A DNA stretch of 53,286 nt from a virus: the IMG/VR virus record IMGVR_UViG_3300023181_000036, positions 1 to 53,286 of that record; one strand, written 5' to 3'. Under the pieces are notes generated by a model. The model searched no databases. It was not told where the DNA came from and saw nothing but the letters and a program-made list of their open reading frames with translations. Shown here piece after piece: positions 1-8,727 of the stretch (position 1 is its first letter; each line of letters begins with the position of its first letter). The position numbers were made by a program, and so were the translations under genes.

Positions 1-126
1 GATTGTGGCGGTTGGTGAGTACGTCGGCGTACAGGCGTTTCTTATCTATGCTGGCGCTGCGCTTGTCGGCGGTGCAGTCGCACGGAACAAACAGAAGCGC
101 GCAAACGAGTCGGCAAAGAATGCCTA
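1..126. repeat. terminal direct repeat (left copy)
   Basis: Bases 1-126 are identical to 53155-53280. After them the left copy continues CAACGATT while the right copy continues ACGATT, so two bases (127-128) are missing at the right end before the match resumes for six bases. This is the signature of a circular or circularly permuted genome written out linearly with an overlap. The unit lies inside the tail-tip coding sequence, so it is not a designed terminal repeat such as those of T7. Confidence 0.9.
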
Positions 127-3028
127 CAACGATTCGCTGACCGCGAAGAATCAAACGTTCCTGTCGTCGGAAGCGCCTTGGCAGATTATCTACGGCGAAC
201 CGCCTCCGGTTGGCGGTGCTATCGTAGCGCACATGGTGAGCGGTGATAGGGACCAATACCAACACGTAGTTATCGTACTTGCTGCGACAGCATTGGAAGA
301 AATTGGCGAAATCTATCTAGACGGCGAGCCTGTTGGTCAGCTTGACAACGACGGCTTTCCGCTCAGTGGTCCTTTCGTTGACAACGTAGATACGAACTAT
401 CGTCAGATTGATGTGACGTTTGACGCAGGCGGCGTTGTTGCTTTGCCGGGTGTGCAGATCACAGGTAACTGCACTATGACCACGATAGACAGTTTCGGAC
501 AACAAACCGTAACTGTGTTGCATTTCTTTTACGAAACGAATGCCAACATTACGCTAGTGTATGGCCCGCCGAATCTGCACACGCTCATTACCTGCAACGC
601 ACGTAACCGTGTGCCGCGTGTTCGTATCTATAAGCACAATAACGCTGACGGTGTAGCGGATACACGCCTGATTGCTGACTGCCCTGGCGAGTGGACTTCA
701 GACCACAAGCTACACGGACGTAGCTACCTTATCATGCGGTTTGATCTGGACTTCAATCGGTTCCAGCAAGGCATGCCGAACGTAACGGCGAAGTGCAAAG
801 GTAAGAAGGGTATCTACGATCCGCGTGACGGGCTGTTGAAGTACACGCGCAACCCTGCGCTGTGCTGGGCAGACTTTGTTTGCAACAAGTATGGCTTTGG
901 CGCAGCATACAGCCAACTCGATATGCCAGCGCTTATCGCAGCGGCGAACGCATGCGACGTAGTTGCGTACCCGGACCTGTCAGGCGATGCGTACTCGTAT
1001 CTGTATAACCTGGGTAACAGCCGCGCGCTGTACACGTGCGATGGCGTATTCAATACAGGTGAGGGCCGCGACAACACGCGCACCGCGCTTGAGCGCAGCA
1101 TGGGCGGCGTAAGCTTTGAATCGGGTGGAGTGTGGGTACTTCGTGCAGGCACATGGTCTACCCCGCTATTCACGCTCAATCCGACCGACCTTCGCGCACC
1201 TGTTGAAATCGTGCAGAGTAGCTACGGGCCGAACGAGCGTGTAAACGGTGCACGCGGACGCTATCTGAACGCGGCTGGCTTGGGGGTGCCTGAAGACGTG
1301 ACGCCGTATCAGAACGCCGTATTCCTTGCCGCTGACGTGAAGGCGAAATGGGCAGACGTGCAAGTTGGTTTCACGACCGGAGCGGTGCGCGCAATTCAAA
1401 TGTTGCGTATGGCTGTTGAAATGTCACGCGGCGGGCAAATCATTCTTGTGTCGCCTCGCATGCTGCATTGGAAAGCGCAACCCGGCGACAGGTTCATTCT
1501 GAATGAGCCAGCGATAAATGTTGCCGCAAAGGTGTACCGTATTCAGGATTGGGCGCATGCACGCGGCAACCCATGCGCGTTCACCGCAATCGAAGACGTG
1601 CCCACAATCTATGACCTGACGAACGAAACAGCGCAAGACCCCGCACCGAACGTTACGCCTGTCAATCCGCGCGACGTAGAAAATCTGCTGTTCGACGGCG
1701 AGCCACAGAGCGGCACCAATTACCTGACGATTCAGGCTGACGGAACTATTGTCACGAACGTGTTCATTCCTATCAAGCCTGCGACACGCCGTAACGTGTT
1801 CAACGGCGGTAACGTCGAAGTCGTATGGCGGCGTACGGATTCTGAAGGTGACGGATGGGTGAACGCGCCAGAAGCGCCCGGTAACGCAACTAGCGTCATG
1901 CTGTCCAACGTACCGGAAGTACCTATCACTATCGGTGCGCGGTTCTCCAACGACCTGAACCTGAAGGGGCACTTCAACTACATCACGCATCAGGTCATCG
2001 GCAAGACCGCGCCGCCGTCTGACATGACGGTGTTGAACATCGACGGCGATACACTGTCCTGGCCCCCGATTACCGACGCCGACCGCGCGGGCTATGTCTT
2101 CCGGTTCCACTACGGACAGAACACCGATTGGGGCACGGCGGCACCCCTGCATACCGAACAGATCGTTTCATCGCCCTACCGCATGATTCAGCGCCCCAGC
2201 GGGCCTGTCACGATCTTGGGCAAGGCCATCGACACGACGGAGCATGTCTCCCTCAACGCCATCCCTGTCTTTACGGACCTGGGAGACGCGCCCGTGGCGA
2301 ACGTGGTAGAGGTCTTCGATTTTGAGGCGATGGGCTGGCCTGGAGTTATCACAGGCGGCTCCATTGTGGGCACGGATATCGTTGCGAACGCGACAGACTC
2401 TTTTTACGGTGCGGATGCGGCGTCGTTCTACGATTCTGACGATACCGCTTCGTTGTATGAAACCGGCACGTATACGCCACTTGTGTACGTGACATCGCAG
2501 GTACTAATCAACAGCGCGCTTGCAGGTTCTTACCTTACCGTGATGCTTGAATCGCTCGGCGCGAACGCTACGGTTGAGTACCAGAAGTCCGGTCCTGAAC
2601 CTTTCTACGGTACAGGTAGCGCGCCCTTCTACGGCGTTGGTCCTGACTCGTTCTACGGCCCTCCTGGCGATTGGTTGCCGTTGCCTGGACAACTACTCGT
2701 TGAGAATGTCGGCTACGCGTTCCGTATCACGATTGGCCCTGGCGCTGTGCAGGGTGTTATCGACAAGTTCTCATTGACGGTTGACGCGCCTGACATCATT
2801 GAAGATATTAGCGATCTGCCGTTGGTTGCGGCAGGTACCGTCGTCCCGTATACGAAACCGTTCACGGTCATCAAGTACGTGTACCCGGCGCTACAGGCAA
2901 ATGGTAGCGGAGCAACACGATTGGGCATCGTCAAAGTAGGCCCCCTGACAACCGTTCTCACCCCTTACAATGCTGCCAACGTCGGCGTGAATGGCGCGAC
3001 CGCAGACGTTCAACTTAAAGGCTACTGA
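5..3028 (+). CDS. J-like tail tip / host-specificity megaprotein (C-terminal 1007 residues; gene begins at 53075)
   Basis: Central tail-tip protein, analogous to lambda gpJ or gp15 of gene transfer agents, expected at the distal end of the tail where it contacts the host. Reading across the terminal overlap joins it to the ORF starting at 53075, giving about 1035 residues. The N-terminal hydrophobic part and the following Lys/Arg stretch are typical of this family. Fibronectin-like beta-rich segments follow. Near the C-terminus are two sets of three octapeptide-spaced aromatic motifs (bases about 2395-2465 and 2590-2665) with the pattern xxFYGxxx. Gene order after the tape measure (Dit-like, hub-like, DUF6950, then this gene) supports the assignment. 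The GTG at 5 is an internal codon, not the real start. Confidence 0.85.
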   Translation: MAVGEYVGVQAFLIYAGAALVGGAVARNKQKRANESAKNAYNDSLTAKNQTFLSSEAPWQIIYGEPPPVGGAIVAHMVSGDRDQYQHVVIVLAATALEEIGEIYLDGEPVGQLDNDGFPLSGPFVDNVDTNYRQIDVTFDAGGVVALPGVQITGNCTMTTIDSFGQQTVTVLHFFYETNANITLVYGPPNLHTLITCNARNRVPRVRIYKHNNADGVADTRLIADCPGEWTSDHKLHGRSYLIMRFDLDFNRFQQGMPNVTAKCKGKKGIYDPRDGLLKYTRNPALCWADFVCNKYGFGAAYSQLDMPALIAAANACDVVAYPDLSGDAYSYLYNLGNSRALYTCDGVFNTGEGRDNTRTALERSMGGVSFESGGVWVLRAGTWSTPLFTLNPTDLRAPVEIVQSSYGPNERVNGARGRYLNAAGLGVPEDVTPYQNAVFLAADVKAKWADVQVGFTTGAVRAIQMLRMAVEMSRGGQIILVSPRMLHWKAQPGDRFILNEPAINVAAKVYRIQDWAHARGNPCAFTAIEDVPTIYDLTNETAQDPAPNVTPVNPRDVENLLFDGEPQSGTNYLTIQADGTIVTNVFIPIKPATRRNVFNGGNVEVVWRRTDSEGDGWVNAPEAPGNATSVMLSNVPEVPITIGARFSNDLNLKGHFNYITHQVIGKTAPPSDMTVLNIDGDTLSWPPITDADRAGYVFRFHYGQNTDWGTAAPLHTEQIVSSPYRMIQRPSGPVTILGKAIDTTEHVSLNAIPVFTDLGDAPVANVVEVFDFEAMGWPGVITGGSIVGTDIVANATDSFYGADAASFYDSDDTASLYETGTYTPLVYVTSQVLINSALAGSYLTVMLESLGANATVEYQKSGPEPFYGTGSAPFYGVGPDSFYGPPGDWLPLPGQLLVENVGYAFRITIGPGAVQGVIDKFSLTVDAPDIIEDISDLPLVAAGTVVPYTKPFTVIKYVYPALQANGSGATRLGIVKVGPLTTVLTPYNAANVGVNGATADVQLKGY

Positions 3029-3029
3029 C

Positions 3030-4010
3030 ATGGCTGCACCCCCCAATAGAAACGAGATTTCCGATACCTACCCGAACCCCACGGATGCCGTCGCCCGCGC
3101 CGGATTCGGCAAGCTGTGGGATTACGTCACGGGCCTGTTGGGCGCGACCGGCAACGCTGTCGAAGCACGTGCCGCCTTGGGCGTTGACGATCCGATGGCG
3201 AATGGTTTCCGTCTCACGCTTACAAGTAACGTGCCGGTAACTCCAACCGATGTGGTAGGTGGAACCATCTACGCGTGTCCGATGACGGGCAATGTCATTT
3301 CGCTATACGATGCTACGTTAGCTAAATGGGTTAAGCGTACCTCAGCACAATTTTCTCTTGCGCTTGGTACGCTAACAAGCAACCTGCCGCATGATGTTTT
3401 CTGTTACTCAAACGCTGGCGTGCCTACACTGGAGTTTACGCCCTGGACCAATTTGGTAACACGAGCTACGGCGCTTGTGCGCCTAGACGGTGTGCTTGTT
3501 AAATCCGGTGCACCGACGCGGCGGTATTTGGGCACGTTCCGCACCAACGGTACAACGACAACCGTTGATTCGGATGCGTTCCGCTATCTGTGGAACTACT
3601 ACAACCGCGTTGATCGTCGTATCCTTGTCCTGGGGCTCAGTTCGACTTGGACCTACGCGACGAACGCATGGCGGCAGGCGCAAGGCGCGACACAGAACCA
3701 ATTCAATTGCGTCATCGGCGTTGCGGAAGACATAACGATGGCGATGGTGCGTACGTCTGCCTTGGGCAGTTCCGGCACGTACGCAAACTGCATGGTTGCG
3801 ATGGGCCTTGATAGCACCACAGCGCCTACGTCGAACACGGTGCTTGCCGCGACAGCAAACGTCGCGTACGTCGCCTACAACGCTGACTATCCGGTGCTGA
3901 TCCCCGAAGGTGGTCATTACATCGCATGGCTTGAAATTGCTACGTCTGGTATCAGCGTTACGTTCCAAGGTGGCGGCGGTGGCGCGATCCTCGGCACGAT
4001 GCGAGCATAA
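3030..4010 (+). CDS. tail fibre/appendage protein with YPNP module
   Basis: A 326-residue protein starting at the ATG at 3030, one base after the tail-tip stop. An upstream in-frame start at 2991 is rejected because the paralogue at 4020 begins with the same MAAPP motif. The first ~50 residues (TYPNP, LWDYVTGLLGATGN, ALGV) form a module found at the N-terminus of many phage tail-fibre proteins and probably anchor it to the tail. The rest is beta-rich and Thr/Ala/Gly-rich, ending in a GGGGG run typical of fibre tips. It probably takes part in receptor binding. The exact role is unknown. Confidence 0.65.
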   Translation: MAAPPNRNEISDTYPNPTDAVARAGFGKLWDYVTGLLGATGNAVEARAALGVDDPMANGFRLTLTSNVPVTPTDVVGGTIYACPMTGNVISLYDATLAKWVKRTSAQFSLALGTLTSNLPHDVFCYSNAGVPTLEFTPWTNLVTRATALVRLDGVLVKSGAPTRRYLGTFRTNGTTTTVDSDAFRYLWNYYNRVDRRILVLGLSSTWTYATNAWRQAQGATQNQFNCVIGVAEDITMAMVRTSALGSSGTYANCMVAMGLDSTTAPTSNTVLAATANVAYVAYNADYPVLIPEGGHYIAWLEIATSGISVTFQGGGGGAILGTMRA

Positions 4011-4019
4011 GGAAACATC

Positions 4020-4502
4020 ATGGCAGCACCCCCGTTACGCACTGACCTAGCGAATACATACCCCAATCCGAGCAACGGCGTGTTCCGCATCGGCATCGGA
4101 GCATTGTGGGATTACCTTACGGGCCTGCTCGGTGCGACCGGCAATCCGAAAGAAGCGTTGCTTGCGCTTGGCGTGCAGAACAAGAATGTGTCGAAGCCTG
4201 CGCACAGTGCAACGCCTGTATTCGACTGCGCCTTGTTCGCTACATTCAAGCCTGGAGTCGTTACGGCAAACATTTCATCCATGACGTTTCAAAACATGGT
4301 TGAGGGCGAGTGGTACACGGTGCGCCTCAAGATGAACGCGACAGGCGGCTATACGGTTGCCGTTCCGAGCATCGCGGGCGGCAATACGCCGAAGATCACA
4401 GGTACGTACGGTAACTTGCCGAATCAAGTCAGTATGCTGACGGTGTGCTACGACGCCACAGACAATCGCGTTGAAGGCGCTTGGACCGTACTTGCCCCAT
4501 GA
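4020..4502 (+). CDS. short tail fibre/appendage protein, paralogue of 3030 gene
   Basis: A 160-residue protein whose first ~52 residues repeat the YPNP / LWDYLTGLLGATGN / ALGV module of the preceding gene. The C-terminal ~100 residues are different, so the two genes share an anchor and differ in the distal domain. The start ATG at 4020 is preceded by AAGGAAACATC, a clear ribosome site. The stop overlaps the next start (ATGA at 4499). Likely a second tail appendage. Function inferred from the module and position only. Confidence 0.6.
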   Translation: MAAPPLRTDLANTYPNPSNGVFRIGIGALWDYLTGLLGATGNPKEALLALGVQNKNVSKPAHSATPVFDCALFATFKPGVVTANISSMTFQNMVEGEWYTVRLKMNATGGYTVAVPSIAGGNTPKITGTYGNLPNQVSMLTVCYDATDNRVEGAWTVLAP

Positions 4503-4900
4503 CGTTACTTGTATCCAATAATAGCCGCGCGGTAATGGTCACAGGCGACTACGGTTTCGTTTTTTATCAAGCGCGCGGCTATGTGCTTGGTGGCGGTGCG
4601 GGAGACAGCCTCAGCAATACGCAAGGGGTAGACCAAATAATAATTAACCAACTACTTACGACGTACGAAGGCAGTGAAGGTTATCGCGTAGTGCTGCATG
4701 TCACTACGACCTTATTGCGCGTATACGGCGCACTCTTAGCACAAACAGCGTTGAGTTACCTAAAGCTCGGTAATCGCGTGTACCTTACAGCTACGGCTTC
4801 GTTCTTTTCACAGAGCGGCGATGCAACTTGGACGTGGACCGGGCTATCCGCCGCTGATTTGCTGGCTGTGGGCGTAGTAGTTGACGTTGAGATAGGTTGA
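4499..4900 (+). CDS. hypothetical protein in fibre cluster
   Basis: A 133-residue protein starting in an ATGA overlap with the preceding gene, so probably translationally coupled. It is rich in Thr, Leu, Tyr and Gly and predicted beta-rich, with no signal peptide or clear membrane helix. Location between fibre genes suggests a fibre-tip or fibre-associated role. I do not recognise a family. Confidence 0.5.
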   Translation: MTLLVSNNSRAVMVTGDYGFVFYQARGYVLGGGAGDSLSNTQGVDQIIINQLLTTYEGSEGYRVVLHVTTTLLRVYGALLAQTALSYLKLGNRVYLTATASFFSQSGDATWTWTGLSAADLLAVGVVVDVEIG

Positions 4901-4921
4901 CCCGGCAATCGCGCCTATAAT
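4897..4921 (+). promoter_or_regulatory. possible promoter with perfect -10 TATAAT
   Basis: A perfect TATAAT at 4916-4921 sits in the short gap before the 4954 gene. A TTGACC at 4897-4902 is too close (13-base spacer) for a standard sigma-70 -35, so it may act with a different -35 or not at all. It would give a separate transcript for the 4954 and 5352 genes. Confidence 0.25.
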
Positions 4922-4953
4922 CCCCCTGGCTCCCCGCCCTCAAAGGACGCCCA

Positions 4954-5355
4954 ATGACCGTCGCCTACGACCTTCTTATCATCGCAGGACAAGACCTGAC
5001 GAACGCTACGTTCCGTTGGAAGATCAACGACGCGCCTGTTGACCTGACATCCTTCAAAGCCCGTGCCCACATTCGTAGGGCGCTTGACGTTGAGGAAGAC
5101 CCAACGGTGATCTTCACGACGGAGAACGGCGGCATCGTGCTTGGCGGCGTGACTGGAACAATCGAAATGCTCATGGATGCGGTAGCGAGTGCGGCACTGT
5201 GGAGCGATGACCTACCGGCTTCACCTACGTCGTACAAGGGCCGTCGTTGCTACGACCTGGGCTATTGGGATATTGAAATCCTGAACGCTATCAACGAACC
5301 AATTGAACGCCTACTGCAAGGCCGCGTTGCCATCTGCCCGGAGGCTACCCGATGA
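4954..5355 (+). CDS. BppU-like/Ig-like tail-fibre-associated protein
   Basis: A 133-residue protein. The pattern 'YDLxIxxGQDLTNATFRWKINDAP', then 'VDLTSFKARAHIR', then 'ENGGIVLGGVTGTI', then 'YDLGYWDIE...RLLQGRVAI' matches a small beta-sandwich family (BppU N-terminal or baseplate-like) commonly encoded just upstream of long tail fibres. It probably forms a collar or adaptor for the fibre encoded next. The ATG is preceded by AAAGGACGCCC, and its end overlaps the next start in ATGA. Confidence 0.6.
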   Translation: MTVAYDLLIIAGQDLTNATFRWKINDAPVDLTSFKARAHIRRALDVEEDPTVIFTTENGGIVLGGVTGTIEMLMDAVASAALWSDDLPASPTSYKGRRCYDLGYWDIEILNAINEPIERLLQGRVAICPEATR

Positions 5356-7907
5356 TTGAAGTTATCGAAAGTCCGTCAACGCAAACGCTTGAGGTCATCA
5401 AGGATGACGGCACGGTAAAGCTGCTTGAGGTCGTTGCGCGTGGTCCCCAGGGCATCGCCGGTCAGGCTGTCGAACCAGTGTGGGGAAACATCACAGGTGC
5501 GCTGCTTGACCAACTCGATTTGAAGACTGCGCTTGACGGTAAGTTGTCGTTGGGCGGCGGTACGATGACCGGCAACATTGGGTTTGGTGGCATCACGAAT
5601 GCGTTCCCGATGCTGAAGCGGAATGGGGTAGGTATTGACATTCGTTTAGCTGACGATAGCGCCTATGGGACACTGCGCGCCAATGCTGTTGAGTTTGATG
5701 TCGATGGGCGTTCAAAACTTACGCGCAATATTAATACTGACGGTCTTGACTTCTGGGGCGGCGCTACTCGTATCGGTGGGACATGGAATGCTGGCATTCT
5801 CTTTGATGCAACGAAGTCAGTGTCATGGTCTTCTGGGGCGTTTGGCACTACCTCACCTGACCTCTACCTGCGCCGTGGCGGCGCTGGTGTGCTTGAGCAG
5901 TACAACGGCGCGAACGCTCAGGCCCAGAACGTATACAACACGCGCACCGACGCGAGCAACTATGAGCGTGGTGTGTTTGCGTGGTCTGGTGGAGTTCTAA
6001 ATATTGGGGCTGAAAAGGCCGGTACGGGGGTTGATCGTGGGGTGGTTATTAAGAGCGCTGGTGTAGCTGCTGTTGTCATCAACACAAACGGCTCGAATCG
6101 TTGGCGCTTTGATGAAGGTGGGGTGTTCCATCCCATTACTGATAACACCAATGACATTGGTGGCAGCGCCAATCGGATGCGTAATGCCTACGTAGGCACA
6201 AGCCTTGTTGTCGGCGGCGATGGTACGACTGGCAATCCACGCGGTGTGATTTCCTGGGACACGAATCAACTAATGATCCAGTCCCTTGAGAGCGGGTCGT
6301 TTCGTGCGATCTCCTTCAAGGTTGGTGCGCAATCGGTTATTGCACAGATTGACCAAACAGGGTTGATGTTCCCTACGGACAACAGCTACGATATTGGGGC
6401 AAGCGCAGCAAAGCGCCCGCGTAGCATCTACACCTCTGCCAATGTGTTTGTTGGCTCTCGTCTGGAACTTGGCAATAACCTTGGCCTAGGAAGCGGTAAC
6501 GCGCTGTTCATGAACAGCTTAGGAATGATGATGAGTTCCGCCATGTACTTGGCATGGAGTAGCGGTGGTAACGCGACATCAGGAATTGATACGTTTATGT
6601 ATCGCGGTATTGCGGGGCGGATTGACCAACGGTTTGGAGTCAACGCCCAAGGCCAGCGCATCTACAACACCTACACCGACGCCTCCAACGGCGAATGGGC
6701 AAGCCTCGGTTGGCAGGACAACGCCAATATTCTGACGCTGGCGACGGGGGCGAACGGTACTGGTACTGTACGGAATCTCCGACTTAGTGCGCCCAGAATC
6801 ATAGTCAATACCCAATCGCAGATATTCAACGTTGCGGATACTGCCGGTATCTATTTTGCTGACGGCGATTTGCGTTTCTACGAAAACAGCCTTGCGTCTA
6901 GTCTCCGCTTACAAAAAAGTACGTTCAGTGGTGGTCAAGGCGTAAAGCTGGGAGCGAATGCCGGACTGATGTGGGCTACGACAGGGGATGTCGGTATCGA
7001 CGCCGTTGACACGGGTATCCGTCGCAACGCAGCCGGTGTCGTTGAAATCAACAACGGCACGGCGGGTACGTTGGCTGGTTTGACGCTTGCTTCACTCACT
7101 ACAGCATCTGCGAAAGTCATTATTGATGCGTTGGCCGGTGCTGGCCGTCTGACGTTGACACGCGCATCTGATGGGTACGGCTGGCGGTTGACGCCCAATT
7201 CAGCGAATGTGCTTGAGTTCCGTTCGGGCTCCGGTGCATCGGATACCGTCTACGGCAGTCTGACAGACGCGGGCGCACTCAGTGTGGCAGCTAATGGAAC
7301 CTTCGGACGTTACGAAATCGACCAGACTTACGGCCTGCGTCCGACATCAGGTAGCGGTGCGCTGTCCATTGGCACCAGTGCACAGCTAATCTGGGCAGCA
7401 AGTTACGGTGTTGCCCTCAATGGTCTTGTGATCGGCACTGCCAACCAAGACGCACGCCTGTCCTACGACGGCACCGGAACCATTGCACAGCGTAATGCCG
7501 CTGTCGCGCAGAACTGGAACACATACGGCACCTACACCGATGCGTCCAATTACCGCCGCCTGCGTTTCGGCAGCACGACGGCAGGTGCGTTCAGCATCAC
7601 GGCGGAAGGGCTGGGGACTGGTGCGAGTGGCAATACGTTGACGTTGAACGGTGGCAGTGGCTGGAACATTGATGCAGCGGGAAATGCACTTCTACGCGCA
7701 ATAACAACTAATGTAGCGGCCGGTTTTTCGGCTGTCCCGCAACTGACTTCGTTAGTTGTCATTGGCGCATCGACAACAACAGCGTCCCATCTTCGACTGA
7801 CGGCAGGCGCAAACGTTGCAGGTCCTGTCAACGGCGACATCTGGTTCGACGGCACGGACATCAAAATGCGTATTGGCGGCGTTACCAAAACATTCACACT
7901 TACCTAA
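5352..7907 (+). CDS. long tail fibre protein
   Basis: An 851-residue fibre. The N-terminus contains a short collagen-like GPQGIAG, then 'LDQLDLKTALDGKLSLGGGTMTGNI', typical of the shaft start of phage fibres. A repeat of about 40 residues occurs at least three times, marked by 'NAQAQNVYNTRTDASN', 'NAQGQRIYNTYTDASN' and 'WNTYGTYTDASN', plus repeated 'NDIG/YDIGASAxR' segments like those of fibres with chaperone-type tips. The C-terminus ends 'GDIWFDGTDIKMRIGGVTK', a common terminal motif. No intramolecular chaperone domain is evident. Likely the main receptor-binding fibre. Confidence 0.8.
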   Translation: MIEVIESPSTQTLEVIKDDGTVKLLEVVARGPQGIAGQAVEPVWGNITGALLDQLDLKTALDGKLSLGGGTMTGNIGFGGITNAFPMLKRNGVGIDIRLADDSAYGTLRANAVEFDVDGRSKLTRNINTDGLDFWGGATRIGGTWNAGILFDATKSVSWSSGAFGTTSPDLYLRRGGAGVLEQYNGANAQAQNVYNTRTDASNYERGVFAWSGGVLNIGAEKAGTGVDRGVVIKSAGVAAVVINTNGSNRWRFDEGGVFHPITDNTNDIGGSANRMRNAYVGTSLVVGGDGTTGNPRGVISWDTNQLMIQSLESGSFRAISFKVGAQSVIAQIDQTGLMFPTDNSYDIGASAAKRPRSIYTSANVFVGSRLELGNNLGLGSGNALFMNSLGMMMSSAMYLAWSSGGNATSGIDTFMYRGIAGRIDQRFGVNAQGQRIYNTYTDASNGEWASLGWQDNANILTLATGANGTGTVRNLRLSAPRIIVNTQSQIFNVADTAGIYFADGDLRFYENSLASSLRLQKSTFSGGQGVKLGANAGLMWATTGDVGIDAVDTGIRRNAAGVVEINNGTAGTLAGLTLASLTTASAKVIIDALAGAGRLTLTRASDGYGWRLTPNSANVLEFRSGSGASDTVYGSLTDAGALSVAANGTFGRYEIDQTYGLRPTSGSGALSIGTSAQLIWAASYGVALNGLVIGTANQDARLSYDGTGTIAQRNAAVAQNWNTYGTYTDASNYRRLRFGSTTAGAFSITAEGLGTGASGNTLTLNGGSGWNIDAAGNALLRAITTNVAAGFSAVPQLTSLVVIGASTTTASHLRLTAGANVAGPVNGDIWFDGTDIKMRIGGVTKTFTLT

Positions 7908-7918
7908 AGGAGCTACAC

Positions 7919-8452
7919 ATGAAAACCCTCACCCTCGTTGTTTCTGATCCTGATTTGCTCGCGGGCCTGCAAGCTGCGCTTGACCGCTACAACGCCGACT
8001 TGCCGCAGACGATCCAAGTTGACGGCATCGACGTGCCAAACCCGAAGCTGATCGCCACGGTTGAAGCCTACTTCGAGAAGAACGCAATCGGCTGGCTGCA
8101 AAGCTACGCCGGTCAGTACGTCGAAGGCTACGTTCGGCCTAGCGACGAAGCACAACGCGAGCCGACGCCGGAAGAACTGGTTGCCATCGGTACCGGCGCG
8201 GTACAGCTTCAGCTTGACGCCTTCGCCAAGACGCGCGGCTACGACAACATCCTGTCGGCCTGCACGTACGCTACGTCCGGCGTGCCCAAGTTCGCGGCAG
8301 AAGGCCAGTACTGCGTTGACCTCCGCGACAACGTGTGGGCAGCATGCTATGCTATCCTCGCCGACGTACAAGCTGGGAACCGTCCCATGCCTACACTGCC
8401 TGAACTCCTGGCTGAACTGCCGGATGCTGAATGGCCCAACACCGAGGAATGA
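7919..8452 (+). CDS. fibre-associated protein, DUF4376-like
   Basis: A 177-residue protein immediately downstream of the long fibre with a strong site (AAAGGAGCTACAC before ATG). The C-terminal segment 'FAKTRGYDNILSACTYATSGVPKFAAEGQYCVDLRDNVW' followed by 'LPELLAELP' matches a domain usually found at the end of tail-fibre assembly or fibre-tip proteins (DUF4376 type). The N-terminus is unlike the usual Caudo_TAP. It may assist fibre folding or cap the fibre. Confidence 0.6.
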   Translation: MKTLTLVVSDPDLLAGLQAALDRYNADLPQTIQVDGIDVPNPKLIATVEAYFEKNAIGWLQSYAGQYVEGYVRPSDEAQREPTPEELVAIGTGAVQLQLDAFAKTRGYDNILSACTYATSGVPKFAAEGQYCVDLRDNVWAACYAILADVQAGNRPMPTLPELLAELPDAEWPNTEE

Positions 8453-8454
8453 CC

Positions 8455-8727
8455 GTGAAACCCATCAAGACTGCCGTTGCCCGCGCCGCCCAGACAGGCC
8501 CCGTGGCAGCGCAACCGCCTGTAGCACCCTTCACGCTGAAAGAACTCCAGTTCATCGCGGAGTCGCTTGACGCCTTCAACCGGGCCAACGGCTTGCGCGT
8601 GGCTGTGGCCTGCCTCACGGTCATGCAAAAGGTCGAAGCCCTCGCCCAGGCCCAGGGCGGAGAAGAAAACGCCGGGAAGGGGCCGTCTGACACGCCGCAG
8701 GCACCTTCCGGCACGCCCCAAGCCTAG
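8455..8727 (+). CDS. hypothetical protein, end of late operon
   Basis: A 90-residue protein. GAGGA at 8444-8448 is well spaced from the GTG at 8455 but abuts the ATG at 8449, so the GTG start is preferred. It overlaps or directly follows the preceding stop. A central helix (LKELQFIAESLDAFNRANGLR) and a Gly/Ser/Pro-rich tail are visible. The gene is convergent with the polymerase gene, their stops overlapping at 8724-8727. Function unknown. Confidence 0.5.
   Translation: MKPIKTAVARAAQTGPVAAQPPVAPFTLKELQFIAESLDAFNRANGLRVAVACLTVMQKVEALAQAQGGEENAGKGPSDTPQAPSGTPQA

Noticed and set aside
2991-3029. Longer start for the first appendage gene
   Set aside because: The paralogue begins with MAAPP at the equivalent place and the ATG at 3030 follows the upstream stop directly.
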